NCBI RefSeq assembly: GCF_037190085.1
Contig: NZ_JBBCJO010000009.1
Span: 124,001 to 188,000 of the forward strand
Source: Gemmatimonas aurantiaca
GTDB taxonomy: Bacteria; Gemmatimonadota; Gemmatimonadetes; Gemmatimonadales; Gemmatimonadaceae
Direction: 5' to 3'
DNA: 64,000 nucleotides
Position 1 is the stretch's first letter; the number at the start of each line of letters is the position of its first letter. The notes under the pieces were generated by a model that saw only the letters and a program-made list of their open reading frames with translations, was not told where the DNA came from and did no database searches. This document shows, piece after piece, positions 27,222-35,647 of the stretch. A program made the position numbers and the translations under genes.

Positions 27222-28271
27222 ATGAATCGTCATGCCGCTGTGTGTGTCGTGAGTTCGTTGTGCGTGCTCCTCTCTTGCGGAGGAGCTGACGGCGGACAGT
27301 CCAAACGGCCGGGCGCACCCACTGCACCGGCCCTCTTCCGGGAGTCCTTTCTCCTGACGGACTCGCTGGAACTGGAGTCGACAGACCAGTCCCCCATCGT
27401 GCGGATTTCCGGCCTGGCTATCGATCACGCAGGCCGGATCGTTCTTGCCGATGCTTCGGAGCGCACCGTTCGTATTCACGCGCCCGACGGTCGTCTGCTC
27501 AAACTGATTGGTCGGTCCGGTGACGGACCGGGAGAGTTTCGCGAGCCCCGTTTCATCATGGCGCTCAGCGGCAATGAGCTGGCCATCGGCGAGGGGACGG
27601 GGAAGTTGCACGTGTTCCGCAATGATTCGCTGGTCCGTACGCAGCAACTGGAGGGCCTGACGTTCGTCTCCAGTTTCAGCCATGACCCGAGCCGAGGTAT
27701 GCTCGTGGCCATCCAGACCGATGGCGAGAAATCGTCACTCTACCTGTATGATGTCCAGGGCAAGCTGCTGAAGAGCATTCCCGTGGTAGCCAACAAGCCA
27801 GCCCCGGATCAGCCGCTGGATCCACGCTGGAACAATGTGTATCAGGCCTGGTCCACCACCTGCGGAGATGGACACGCGTACGTCGCCACCACGATCAGTG
27901 ACTCGGTCTGGCGGGTCGCACTCGACGATGGTGCCATCGCGAGTCAATCCGCGGCCTACGTCGGCTACAGTGCCCCTGTGCTACCCGACCCTTCTGCGCC
28001 TGTCGATCGCGCGAAGCTCTTCGGCTGGATCAAGAAATACGATGCCGTGCAGGGCATCATGTGCGAACGCGGCCAGGTGGGATTCACATTCGTCCGCGGC
28101 ACGAGGAACTACGGCGACCCACAGGTCTTCATGTTGCGGGAAGGCGATCGGTGGCAGGGGTACTCGGAGGCACTCCCCGTCGTGGCGTTCCGGGGAGACA
28201 CGCTGCTGGCCCTGCTGAACGCATCGGACAAACAGGAACGTTTCTGGATCGGGAAGTACGTCCGACGATAG
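27222..28271 (+). CDS. Six-bladed beta-propeller-type lipoprotein, function unknown
   Basis: 349 aa from ATG 27222, supported by a strong GGGAGGAG Shine-Dalgarno (27209-27216) 5 bp upstream. The N-terminus is a lipoprotein signal with lipobox LLSC (mature Cys near 20). The rest has repeats like those of NHL or 6-bladed propellers: IDHAGRIVLADASERTVRIH followed by DGRLLKLIGRSGDGPGEFREP (described at about 70-115), then less regular blades. GDGPGEF is typical of the 6-bladed propeller lipoproteins common in Bacteroidota, Gemmatimonadota and Acidobacteriota. Probably anchored in the outer membrane or periplasm; no ligand is known. Confidence 0.8.
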   Translation: MNRHAAVCVVSSLCVLLSCGGADGGQSKRPGAPTAPALFRESFLLTDSLELESTDQSPIVRISGLAIDHAGRIVLADASERTVRIHAPDGRLLKLIGRSGDGPGEFREPRFIMALSGNELAIGEGTGKLHVFRNDSLVRTQQLEGLTFVSSFSHDPSRGMLVAIQTDGEKSSLYLYDVQGKLLKSIPVVANKPAPDQPLDPRWNNVYQAWSTTCGDGHAYVATTISDSVWRVALDDGAIASQSAAYVGYSAPVLPDPSAPVDRAKLFGWIKKYDAVQGIMCERGQVGFTFVRGTRNYGDPQVFMLREGDRWQGYSEALPVVAFRGDTLLALLNASDKQERFWIGKYVRR

Positions 28272-28319
28272 CCGGAGATCGTCGACCGCGAGAATGCCCC
28301 TGGAGTAGCGGGCGCCTCC

Positions 28320-28748
28320 TCACACATCGTCGGGAAGTGGCCGCGGATCGGGCTGCATGGCGCCGGCCACATTGCCCTCCGTGTCACGGAACCACAGCAG
28401 GTGGCCCACCGTGGGAATCGTCGCGATGGGCATGAGGATCGTGCCACCCGCCGCTTCGATCGCGCGCTGCGCAGCATGAATGTCGGCCACGGCAATCGTG
28501 CATTCGAACCCCGTCATGCGCTCACCCGGCACCAGCGTGCGACGCCCCTGCAGTGAACCGAAGATGGCCGGCGTCTCGGCGGTCGAGCCCGTCTCGATCA
28601 TGTAGAACCCCGGCGGACCCCAGGCATGGAATTGCCAGCCGAACACTTCCCCATAGAATCGCCTCGCCCGCCCCAGATCGTCGGCGTTGATGGCGAAGTG
28701 ACGCACCGGCGATGACGGCGCGGATGATGGATTGGACGCAGCAGCCAT
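28320..28748 (-). CDS. VOC family (glyoxalase/bleomycin-resistance fold) protein
   Basis: 142 aa from ATG 28748, chosen for the GGAG 5 bp upstream; the open frame extends further but with no family similarity. It has the paired beta-alpha-beta-beta-beta modules of the vicinal oxygen chelate family: VRHFAINADDLGRARRFYGEVFGWQF at 17-42 and IAVADIHAAQRAIEAAGG in the second half, ending in FRDTEGNVAGAMQP. The metal-ligand pattern (His near 19, Glu near 131) is suggestive only. Divergent from the AraC regulator with an 84-bp spacer, so it is the likely regulatory target of that gene. Confidence 0.85.
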   Translation of the reverse strand: MAAASNPSSAPSSPVRHFAINADDLGRARRFYGEVFGWQFHAWGPPGFYMIETGSTAETPAIFGSLQGRRTLVPGERMTGFECTIAVADIHAAQRAIEAAGGTILMPIATIPTVGHLLWFRDTEGNVAGAMQPDPRPLPDDV

Positions 28749-28811
28749 GGAGACTCCGATCAGAGGACACAAAGAACCTTCGCCGATCATAGTGCTTTCC
28801 GAAATGGCACG

Positions 28812-28821
28812 CTTGCGCAAG
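28812..28821. promoter_or_regulatory. Candidate operator in the VOC/araC divergent spacer
   Basis: A perfect 10-bp palindrome CTTGCGCAAG lies 12 bp before the AraC start codon, followed by the AT-rich CATAAT. Its position between divergent regulator and putative target suits an operator. Length alone makes chance occurrence possible. Confidence 0.35.
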
Positions 28822-28832
28822 ATTGTCATAAT

Positions 28833-29606
28833 ATGTCGAAAATCCGCCAGCCTGACACGATGGTGCGCTCGAGCTCCATCGGGTTCCACGGAGACTACAT
28901 CTGGCGGGAACGTCATTCCGACTGGGGACAGCTTCTCTGGGCGTCCCGCGGCACCATCGATGTCGTGGTGGATCGTGCACTCTGGCTGGTCCCCGCCCGC
29001 CGGGCCCTGTGGCTCCCGCCGGGCACGGCGCACGACGTCCACATGACCGGTCGCGGTGTGCTGCGCCTGGTGTTCATCGCCCGTTCGCGCGCCCGTGGCA
29101 TGGGCACGGCGCCCCGCGTGCTCACGCTGACGCCACTGCTGCGTGAGCTCCTGCGCCGCGTACTCGTGCGGGATACGCTCGCCTCAGATCATCCGCAGGA
29201 CGTACGCCTGCTCGGCGTATTGCTGGACGAATTGCGGGACGCCGATGGAACTCCGGTGGATCTCCCCATGCCGATCGATCCGCGTGCCCTGCGGGCCGCG
29301 GCGCTCGTTCGTGAGCACACGGAAGAGCCTCCCGATCTGGACACCATCGCCCGATATGCCGGCGCCAGCGGCCGCACTCTGGAGCGCCTCTTCCGCGTGG
29401 AGACCGGTCTGCCCTTTGGCGCATGGCGTCAGCGGGCGAGACTCATGCACGCCATGACGCACCTCGCCGACGGGGAGTCCGTCACCCGTGCCGGGATCGC
29501 GGCCGGTTATGCCAGCACCAGTGCATTCGTACAGGCGTTTCATCGCCTCACAGGAAAAACGCCGGGGCAATTCACTGCCCCGGCGCGCACGACTCGACCA
29601 ACCTGA
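28833..29606 (+). CDS. AraC family transcriptional regulator
   Basis: 257 aa. The N-terminal cupin-like part (about 15-100) includes SRGTIDVVVDRALWLVPARRALWLPPGTAHDVHM as a region, typical of AraC proteins that sense small ligands. The C-terminal half has the double helix-turn-helix: LDTIARYAGASGRTLERLF and the second helix pair around SVTRAGIAAGYASTSAFVQAF with GKTPGQF. It is divergent from the VOC gene and convergent with map. Its last ~50 bp also encode, on the other strand, the terminator of the ribosomal superoperon. No Shine-Dalgarno precedes the ATG; a later in-frame ATG at 28860 is possible. Confidence 0.9.
   Translation: MSKIRQPDTMVRSSSIGFHGDYIWRERHSDWGQLLWASRGTIDVVVDRALWLVPARRALWLPPGTAHDVHMTGRGVLRLVFIARSRARGMGTAPRVLTLTPLLRELLRRVLVRDTLASDHPQDVRLLGVLLDELRDADGTPVDLPMPIDPRALRAAALVREHTEEPPDLDTIARYAGASGRTLERLFRVETGLPFGAWRQRARLMHAMTHLADGESVTRAGIAAGYASTSAFVQAFHRLTGKTPGQFTAPARTTRPT
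29555..29585 (-). terminator. Terminator of the ribosomal protein/secY/adk/map operon, inside the AraC gene
   Basis: On the minus strand a perfect 10-bp GC-rich stem (arms 29576-29585 and 29560-29569, 6-nt loop) is followed by TTTTT. It lies 38 bp past the map stop, within the coding sequence of the convergent AraC gene. Confidence 0.85.
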
Positions 29607-29622
29607 CATCGGATGACGATGT

Positions 29623-30390
29623 TTACGTCAGAATCCGCGGTCCATTCTCGGTGATCGCCACCGTGTGTTCGAAGTGCGCCGAACGTTTGCCGTCGGCGGT
29701 CACCACGGTCCATTTGTCGCTCAGCGTGCGGGTCTTCGCCGTGCCCACGTTCACCATCGGTTCGATGGCGATGGTGAGGCCCACGCTCAGTTTCTTGCCG
29801 CGCTTCGGCTTGCCGTAGTTGGGGATCTGCAGCTCCTCGTGCGGCGAGAAGCCCACGCCGTGCCCAACGAGTTCACGAACCACCGCAAAGCCCTCAGCCT
29901 CGACCACGGCCTGCACGGCCGCGCCGATGTCGCCGACATGATTGTCGGCCACCGCCGCGGCAATACCGGCGTCGAGTGAGCGGCGCGTGACGTCGAGCAG
30001 ATGCTGCGTCTCCGCGTCGATCTCGCCCACTGGGACGGTGATCGCCGCATCGGTGTACATGCCCTCGAGCTTCACGCCGACATCGAGCGTCACGATATCG
30101 CCGTCCCGCAGCACACGCTTGCGGGACGGGATGCCATGCACGATTTCCTCGTTGATCGAGATGCAGGCGCTTCCGGGAAAGCCGTACAGCCCCTTGAAGG
30201 CCGGTTCGGCGCCCGCGTGCGAACGGATGAACGCTTCACATAACTGATCGAGTTCACCCGTGGAGATCCCGGGCCGCACATGTCCCTTGAGATGCATGAG
30301 CGTCGCGTGCAGGATCTCGCCGCCCCGCGCCATGATCTCGATTTCACGCGCCGACTTGAGCAACGTGGTAGGTGCCGAGCTGCCGATCAT
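29623..30390 (-). CDS. map: Methionine aminopeptidase, type I
   Basis: 255 aa from ATG 30390, which shares one base with the adk stop (TGATG). It removes the initiator methionine from nascent proteins. Metal-binding elements of the pita-bread fold are visible: HGIPS, the first Asp in TLDVGVKLEGMYTDAA, VGHGVGFSPHEELQIPNYG containing the catalytic His, IAIEPMV (Glu) and FEHTVAI (Glu). Ends the 16-kb translation operon, as map does after adk in many bacteria. Confidence 0.96.
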   Translation of the reverse strand: MIGSSAPTTLLKSAREIEIMARGGEILHATLMHLKGHVRPGISTGELDQLCEAFIRSHAGAEPAFKGLYGFPGSACISINEEIVHGIPSRKRVLRDGDIVTLDVGVKLEGMYTDAAITVPVGEIDAETQHLLDVTRRSLDAGIAAAVADNHVGDIGAAVQAVVEAEGFAVVRELVGHGVGFSPHEELQIPNYGKPKRGKKLSVGLTIAIEPMVNVGTAKTRTLSDKWTVVTADGKRSAHFEHTVAITENGPRILT

Positions 30391-31034
30391 CAGACGATCC
30401 CGAGCGCCGAGTGCACGCGCGCTTCCACGTCTTCGAGCGTGCCCAGCGCGTCGACCTGCACGAGATTCGCACCGTGCGTCCGGTACCAGTCGATCACCGG
30501 CGACGTCTGCTCCCGGTACACTTCCATGCGCTTGCGGATGGCGTCCGGCTCGTCGTCCTTGCGACGGACCAGGGTGCCCATCTTGCCATCGGCTTCGCAC
30601 TTCTCGCCGGGCTGACGGCCGAAGAACGGACGCTGACACACGTCGCACGTGGTGCGACCGCTGAGACGCCGCACGAGTTCGTCCTCGTCCACTTCGAACA
30701 ACAGCACCGCGTCGAGCGGACGGCCGAGCGCGGCGAGCATGTCGCTCAGTCCGGCGGCCTGCGGCGTGGTGCGCACCACCCCGTCGAGGATGGCGCCTTT
30801 TGCCGCACTGGGTGCCGCGAGCGCCTCTTTCATGATGCCCATGATCACGGCATCGGGAACCAGATCGCCGCGGTCCATCGCGGCCTTCGCTTCGAGACCG
30901 AGCGGGGTGCCTTCCTTCACGGCCGCACGCAGCACATCGCCGGTGGCGATCTTGGGAACGTCAAGGCGAGCGGCAAGCCGCTCGCCTTGCGTCCCCTTGC
31001 CCGCGCCCGGCGGTCCAAGCAGGACGATGATCAC
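30390..31034 (-). CDS. adk: Adenylate kinase
   Basis: 214 aa long-form kinase (AMP + ATP to 2 ADP). P-loop GPPGAGKGT (7-15) and LID domain are intact. The LID carries a zinc site like that of Gram-positive enzymes: CDVC, then KCEAD (Cys-x-x-Cys ... Cys-x-x-Asp). One oddity: the AMP-binding motif normally read as DGFPRT is DGVVRT here, the conserved Phe-Pro replaced by Val-Val while the Arg remains. It overlaps map and is 10 bp from secY. Confidence 0.95.
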   Translation of the reverse strand: MIIVLLGPPGAGKGTQGERLAARLDVPKIATGDVLRAAVKEGTPLGLEAKAAMDRGDLVPDAVIMGIMKEALAAPSAAKGAILDGVVRTTPQAAGLSDMLAALGRPLDAVLLFEVDEDELVRRLSGRTTCDVCQRPFFGRQPGEKCEADGKMGTLVRRKDDEPDAIRKRMEVYREQTSPVIDWYRTHGANLVQVDALGTLEDVEARVHSALGIV

Positions 31035-31044
31035 ATCAGAACCC

Positions 31045-32391
31045 TCAGAAGCCCTGGGTCGCCTGGCTTCCGCGGAAGCGGACGCGACCCTTCTTCATGA
31101 AGCCGTCGTACTTGCGGAGCAGCAGGTGCTGCTGCATCTGCGCCATGGTATCGAGTGCCACACCGACCACGATCAGCAGCGAGGTACCGCCGAACGCGAA
31201 CGGCACGTTCACGATACGGGCGATCACGATCGGCAACAGCGCGATGGCGGTGAGGAAGATGGCACCGGGCAGCGTGATGCGTTCCACGACATGCTCAATG
31301 TATTCCGCCGTCTTCGCGCCCGGCTTGATGCCCGGCACGAACCCGCCCTGCTTCTTCAGATTCTCGGCCAGATCGACCGGATTGAAGATGATCGAGGTGT
31401 AGAAGTAGGTGAACAGGAGAATGAGGATCGCGGACAGTACGAAGTACAGCCACGGATTCGGCCCCTGCGGATTGAAGTACTCCGCGATCTCCTGGAGCTT
31501 GGCGTTGCCGCTGAACTGCGCCAGCGCGCCTGGAATCACGATCACCGACTGCGCAAAGATGATCGGCATCACGCCCGCGGTGTTGATGCGGAGCGGGATG
31601 AAGTTGCGCGCGGCTTCACGCTGACGGCCACGGGCCATCGTGCGCTGCGGGATCTGGATGAGGATGCGGCGCGCGGCCACCGTGATGGCCACCGTACCGG
31701 CCACCACCGCAACCATCACCACACCCAGCACCACCAGCGACAGCGGCGCGATGACGCCCGTCGTCACGAAGCTGAACGTCTGGATGATCGACGGCCACAT
31801 GCGCTCGACGATCGAGAAGAAGATGATCAGCGACGCCCCGTTGCCGAGTCCCCGCTCCGTGATCTGCTCGCCCAGCCACATGACGAAGATCGCGCCCGTG
31901 GTGAGGAAGAGCATCATCTGGATGGTGAACCACGGACCCGGACGCGACACGGCCGCCGGCAGCGACGCGGTGAACAGCGCGAAGCCGTAAGCCTGCACCA
32001 GCGCCAGCACCACCGTGAGGTAGCGGGTGTACTGCGTCAGCTTTTTCCGGCCTTCTTCATCCTTCTGCATCTTGTCCACGTTCGGCAGCACCGCGCCGGC
32101 GATCTGGACGAAGATGCTCGCCGAGATGTAGGGCATGATGCCGAGCGCAAACACCGTGGCGCGCGAAAGACCACCACCCACGAACATGTCGTAGAGGCCG
32201 AGCAGGCCACCGCCCTGCTGGCGGGTGAAGTAGTCCGTCAGCGCCTGGACATCGATCCCGGGCGCCGTGATGTGCGAGCCCAGGCGATAGATCACCATAC
32301 ACAGGAACGTGAAGGTGATCTTCGCCCACAGCTCGGGCGTCCGGTAAATGTTGGCGACGGCCTGGGCCGCCGCGTTGTTTTGCTCTGCCAT
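31045..32391 (-). CDS. secY: Protein translocase subunit SecY
   Basis: 448 aa, ten transmembrane helices, the channel of the Sec translocon. Typical segments are GLYDMFVGGGLSRATVFALGIMPYISASIFVQ (about 82-112; TM2 with the plug before it), the cytosolic loop ERGLGNGASLIIF and the C-terminal FIPGIKPGAKT-like loop (VPGIKPGAKTAEYIE). It sits between rplO and adk, its usual place in the spc operon. secE and secG are not in the window. Confidence 0.97.
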   Translation of the reverse strand: MAEQNNAAAQAVANIYRTPELWAKITFTFLCMVIYRLGSHITAPGIDVQALTDYFTRQQGGGLLGLYDMFVGGGLSRATVFALGIMPYISASIFVQIAGAVLPNVDKMQKDEEGRKKLTQYTRYLTVVLALVQAYGFALFTASLPAAVSRPGPWFTIQMMLFLTTGAIFVMWLGEQITERGLGNGASLIIFFSIVERMWPSIIQTFSFVTTGVIAPLSLVVLGVVMVAVVAGTVAITVAARRILIQIPQRTMARGRQREAARNFIPLRINTAGVMPIIFAQSVIVIPGALAQFSGNAKLQEIAEYFNPQGPNPWLYFVLSAILILLFTYFYTSIIFNPVDLAENLKKQGGFVPGIKPGAKTAEYIEHVVERITLPGAIFLTAIALLPIVIARIVNVPFAFGGTSLLIVVGVALDTMAQMQQHLLLRKYDGFMKKGRVRFRGSQATQGF

Positions 32392-32408
32392 GCGCCGAGT
32401 GGTCTCCG

Positions 32409-32891
32409 TCAGCCGTCGACGCGGCCACCGGCCGCTTCGATCTTCGCCTTGGCCGCGGCGCTGACCTTCACGCCGCGCACCGTGAACGCGCGCGTCACGT
32501 CACCGTTCGCCAGCAGCTTCGCCGGGCCCTGTCCCGCCCGGATGAGGCCCGCTGCCGCCAGCGTCTCCACCGTCACCTCGTCTCCCGACACCTGCGTCAG
32601 CGCGTCGAGGCGCACCACCTGCGCCTCCTCACGGAACGGGTTGGTGAACCCTCGCTTCGGGATACGGCGCGTGATCGGCATCTGACCACCTTCGAAGTGC
32701 GGCTTGCCGCCACCGGGGCCGCCATGACCCGAGCGGGCCATGGAACCCTTGTGACCCTTGCCGGACGTCTTGCCGAGGCCGGAACCCGGACCACGACCGA
32801 GACGACGACGCGAGCGATGCGAGCCGGGCGCCGGCGCCAGATTGTGCAGGCCGATCTTCTCGACGCCTTCGGCGCCTGAATTGTTCGCCAC
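32409..32891 (-). CDS. rplO: 50S ribosomal protein L15
   Basis: 160 aa. Gly/Arg-rich N-terminus HRSRRRLGRGPGSGLGKTSG followed by GHKGSMARSG and the conserved FEGGQMPITRRIPKRGF. It stabilises 23S rRNA domains II and V during assembly. Precedes secY by 17 bp. Slightly longer than E. coli L15 (144 aa) through a short N-terminal extension. Confidence 0.96.
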   Translation of the reverse strand: MANNSGAEGVEKIGLHNLAPAPGSHRSRRRLGRGPGSGLGKTSGKGHKGSMARSGHGGPGGGKPHFEGGQMPITRRIPKRGFTNPFREEAQVVRLDALTQVSGDEVTVETLAAAGLIRAGQGPAKLLANGDVTRAFTVRGVKVSAAAKAKIEAAGGRVDG

Positions 32892-32895
32892 GTGC

Positions 32896-33150
32896 TTACT
32901 CCTCCACGGCCGTCACCTGGACCAGGTGACGGACCTTCTTGAGCTGACCGCGCAGCGAGGCGGAATCCTGCTGCACGACGCTGGCCTGGTGATGCCGCAG
33001 GCCGAGCGCCGCAAGCGTCGCGCGCATCCGCCACGAATGGCCGATGGCACTGCGCACCTGCGTGATCTTGAGCTTCCCGTTCCCGGGCGCCTCGAGCTTC
33101 GGCACCTTGGCCGGGCCCTTGGACGGATGCCACACGAATGTCCGCGGCAT
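32896..33150 (-). CDS. rpmD: 50S ribosomal protein L30
   Basis: 84 aa, versus about 60 in most bacteria. The L30 core begins at about residue 26 (KLKITQVRSAIGHSWRMRAT) and ends in KVRHLVQVTAVEE. The first ~25 residues ([19 protein letters not shown]) are additional; no start codon lies closer to the core. The ATG shares one base with the rpsE stop (TAATG), which supports this start. Confidence 0.92.
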   Translation of the reverse strand: MPRTFVWHPSKGPAKVPKLEAPGNGKLKITQVRSAIGHSWRMRATLAALGLRHHQASVVQQDSASLRGQLKKVRHLVQVTAVEE

Positions 33151-33950
33151 TATGCCACCTCTGCAGCCGTTGCGGCTGCGGCCGGAGCGGCCCCGACCAC
33201 GGCCGCCTTGCGGGGATCATGGATCTCGGTGCGCGCCTTCGCACGCGACTTGTACCCGATCTGCGACGGTTCGAGCCCGCGCTCCTTCGCCGCCTGTTCG
33301 ACGGTGATGAGGTGCGTCAGACCATCGATCGCCGCACGAACCATGTTGTGCGGATTGGTCGAACCCAGCGACTTCGTGAGAATGTCGTGGATGCCCGCGC
33401 ACTCGAGCACGGCACGCACGGCGCCACCGGCGATCACACCGGCACCGGGCGCAGCAGGCTTCATGAGCACCTTGCCGGCGCCATGCTTGCCCACCACCTC
33501 GTGCGGGATCGTCGAGCCGGTGAGCGGGATCGCCACCATGCTGCGCCGCGCCGCATCGACGGCCTTGCGGACCGCTTCCGACACTTCGTTCGCCTTGCCG
33601 GTGGCAAAGCCCACCTTGCCCTGTCCGTCGCCGACGGCCACGAGCGCGTTGAAGGAGAAGCGACGGCCACCCTTCACGACCTTCGCCACGCGATTGATCG
33701 CGATCACGTTTTCGACGAGATCGCTCTGTTCGCGCTCCTGCTGCGCGCCACGGTCCGGACCACGGCCACGGCCGTCACGTCCACCCTGACCGCCTTCGCC
33801 GCCGGGTCCACGACCACGACCGCCGCCGGGTCCGCCGGGGCCACGGCCACGGCCGCCGCCCGGGCCACCACGTCCACGGCCGCCACCCGGGCCACCGCGT
33901 CCACCACCACGCGGCGCCGGAGCGCCACCCTGATTCTGTGCGTCTGCCAT
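33150..33950 (-). CDS. rpsE: 30S ribosomal protein S5 with RGG-rich N-terminal extension
   Basis: 266 aa, about 100 more than E. coli S5 (167 aa). The conserved core starts near residue 76 ([21 protein letters not shown]) and includes [13 protein letters not shown] and [12 protein letters not shown]. Residues 14-68 are nearly all Gly, Arg and Pro, arranged as [16 protein letters not shown] repeats with several RGG/GRG boxes; the tail after ~245 is Ala-rich. S5 lines the mRNA entry channel and acts in decoding fidelity. The tail is probably disordered and RNA-binding, and would project near the mRNA entrance. The frame starts 2 bp after rplR. Confidence 0.95.
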   Translation of the reverse strand: MADAQNQGGAPAPRGGGRGGPGGGRGRGGPGGGRGRGPGGPGGGRGRGPGGEGGQGGRDGRGRGPDRGAQQEREQSDLVENVIAINRVAKVVKGGRRFSFNALVAVGDGQGKVGFATGKANEVSEAVRKAVDAARRSMVAIPLTGSTIPHEVVGKHGAGKVLMKPAAPGAGVIAGGAVRAVLECAGIHDILTKSLGSTNPHNMVRAAIDGLTHLITVEQAAKERGLEPSQIGYKSRAKARTEIHDPRKAAVVGAAPAAAATAAEVA

Positions 33951-33952
33951 GA

Positions 33953-34309
33953 TCAGAACTCCAGGCCGCCCTCTCGGGCGCCTTCGGCAACGGCCTTCAC
34001 ACGGCCATGGTACTGGTAACCAGCGCGGTCGAAGACCACCTTCGAGATGCCGGCCGCCTTCGCCTTCTCCGCCGCGGCCTTGCCGACGGCGAGCGCGCGC
34101 TCCGACTTCGTGCCGCTCATCCCCTCGTCGCCGACTGTCAGCAGCGTGCGCTGCGCGACGTCGTCCACGACCTGGGCATAGATATGCTTCAGCGAGCGGA
34201 ACACGACGAGACGCGGACGCTCCGCCGTCCCCGATACCGCCTTGCGCACCCGCAGGTGACGGCGCTTGCGCCGTTCCGCGTTCGTACGCGGGATCGCGAT
34301 CTTGGCCAT
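33953..34309 (-). CDS. rplR: 50S ribosomal protein L18
   Basis: 118 aa, canonical. [22 protein letters not shown] at 12-33 (N-terminal rRNA-binding arm), then [17 protein letters not shown] and the C-terminal [21 protein letters not shown]. It binds 5S rRNA together with L5. Its ATG overlaps the rplF stop by one base (TAATG). Confidence 0.97.
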   Translation of the reverse strand: MAKIAIPRTNAERRKRRHLRVRKAVSGTAERPRLVVFRSLKHIYAQVVDDVAQRTLLTVGDEGMSGTKSERALAVGKAAAEKAKAAGISKVVFDRAGYQYHGRVKAVAEGAREGGLEF

Positions 34310-34848
34310 TACTTGCCTCCCGCCTTGCCGGCCTTGCGCCGGATGACTTCGCCCTGGTACTTGACGCCCTTGCCCTTGTACGGCTCGGGCTTGCGCAGAC
34401 TGCGAATCTCCGCGGCGACCTGACCCACGTGTTCCTTGCTCGCGCCTTCGATCACCACCGTGGTGGGATTCGGCGCGCTGATCTTCACGCCTTCCGGCGC
34501 CTTGTACTCGATCTGATGCGAGAAGCCGAGCGACAGCAGCGCGCCGTAGGGCTTGATCTCGGCCTTGTAGCCGACGCCCGTGATTTCCAGCGTGCGCGTG
34601 AAGCCCTTGGTGACGCCTTCGACCATGTTGGCCACGAGCGTGCGCGTCAGGCCATGGAGCGCCTTGTGGCGTTCCTCGTCCGACGGGCGCTTCACCAGGA
34701 GCTCCGCCCCTTCCTGCGACAGCACCATGTCGGCGGGCAGCACGCGGGAGAGTTCTCCCTTCGGCCCCTTCACCGTCAATGCGCTGCCGTCGATCGCCAC
34801 GGTCACCCCGGCCGGAACCGGGATCGGGCGCTTACCGATACGTGACAT
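34309..34848 (-). CDS. rplF: 50S ribosomal protein L6
   Basis: 179 aa from ATG 34848 ([12 protein letters not shown]); the open frame runs 22 codons further up but without similarity. Two tandem L6 domains, with the C-terminal [21 protein letters not shown] signature. It sits at the base of the factor-binding stalk near the sarcin-ricin loop. Confidence 0.97.
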   Translation of the reverse strand: MSRIGKRPIPVPAGVTVAIDGSALTVKGPKGELSRVLPADMVLSQEGAELLVKRPSDEERHKALHGLTRTLVANMVEGVTKGFTRTLEITGVGYKAEIKPYGALLSLGFSHQIEYKAPEGVKISAPNPTTVVIEGASKEHVGQVAAEIRSLRKPEPYKGKGVKYQGEVIRRKAGKAGGK

Positions 34849-34861
34849 GAATGCGGTCTCC

Positions 34862-35263
34862 TTACCAGACGAGGGCGAGCAGTTCGCCGCCCGTGTTGGC
34901 GGAGCGCGCATCACGATCCGACATGATCCCCTTCGACGTGCTGAGGATGGCCATGCCGAGGCCGTTGCGCACCCGCGGGATCTCGGTCACGCCGACGTAC
35001 TTGCGCAGGCCGGGCGTGGAGATGCGGCGCGCTTCACGGATCACCGACTGGCCGCCGTGTGCGTACTTCAGAATCACTCGCAGCACGGACTTGCCGTCCT
35101 CGAGGTCGACCGTGCGGTAATCCTGGATGAAGGCGTTCTCCTTCAGGATGCGCGCGATCTCGATCTTGATCTTCGATACCGGCATGTCGACGCGGCGGTG
35201 CTTGGAGGCACACGCGTTGCGGAGGCGCGTCAGCATGTCGGCAATGGGGTCGTTGAGGCTCAT
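34862..35263 (-). CDS. rpsH: 30S ribosomal protein S8
   Basis: 133 aa. MSLNDPIADMLTRLRNAC at the start and the C-terminal GVTEIPRVRNGLGMAILSTSKGIM are the S8 signatures. It binds helix 21 of 16S rRNA and in E. coli is the feedback repressor of the spc operon through an rplE leader site; no such site was looked for successfully here. Confidence 0.97.
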   Translation of the reverse strand: MSLNDPIADMLTRLRNACASKHRRVDMPVSKIKIEIARILKENAFIQDYRTVDLEDGKSVLRVILKYAHGGQSVIREARRISTPGLRKYVGVTEIPRVRNGLGMAILSTSKGIMSDRDARSANTGGELLALVW

Positions 35264-35319
35264 GCTCTCGAAAGTCTCCTATGGTATCCGCGCCAGGCGG
35301 ACCTGTAGGAAGTGAATGG

Positions 35320-35625
35320 TTACCAGCTCGCCTTCCGGACGCCCGGAATCAAGCCGTTGAGGGCCATCTCGCGCAGCGCGAGGCGGCTCAGGCCGAAGTG
35401 CCGGAGATACGCCCGCGGACGACCGCTGATGTTGCAGCGGTTGCGCACACGGGTCTTCGACGAATCACGCGGCAGCTTGTGCAGCGCGTTCACCGCGGCC
35501 TGCACTTCTTCCGGCGTGCTCTTCGGATTGCTGATCGTGGCCTTGAGCGCCGCGCGCTTCTGGGCATAGCGCTGCACCAGCTCCGCGCGCTGCGCATTCC
35601 GGGCCAACTTGCTCGTCTTTGCCAT
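35320..35625 (-). CDS. rpsN: 30S ribosomal protein S14 (zinc-independent type)
   Basis: 101 aa, the long C- form. The usual SVRRNKCRNRCxxxGR-like segment is here [19 protein letters not shown], followed by [25 protein letters not shown]. It lacks the CxxC pairs of the zinc form. 22 bp downstream of rplE and 56 bp upstream of rpsH. Confidence 0.96.
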   Translation of the reverse strand: MAKTSKLARNAQRAELVQRYAQKRAALKATISNPKSTPEEVQAAVNALHKLPRDSSKTRVRNRCNISGRPRAYLRHFGLSRLALREMALNGLIPGVRKASW

Positions 35626-35647
35626 CGTTCTGAGTCCTGGTGTCCGG

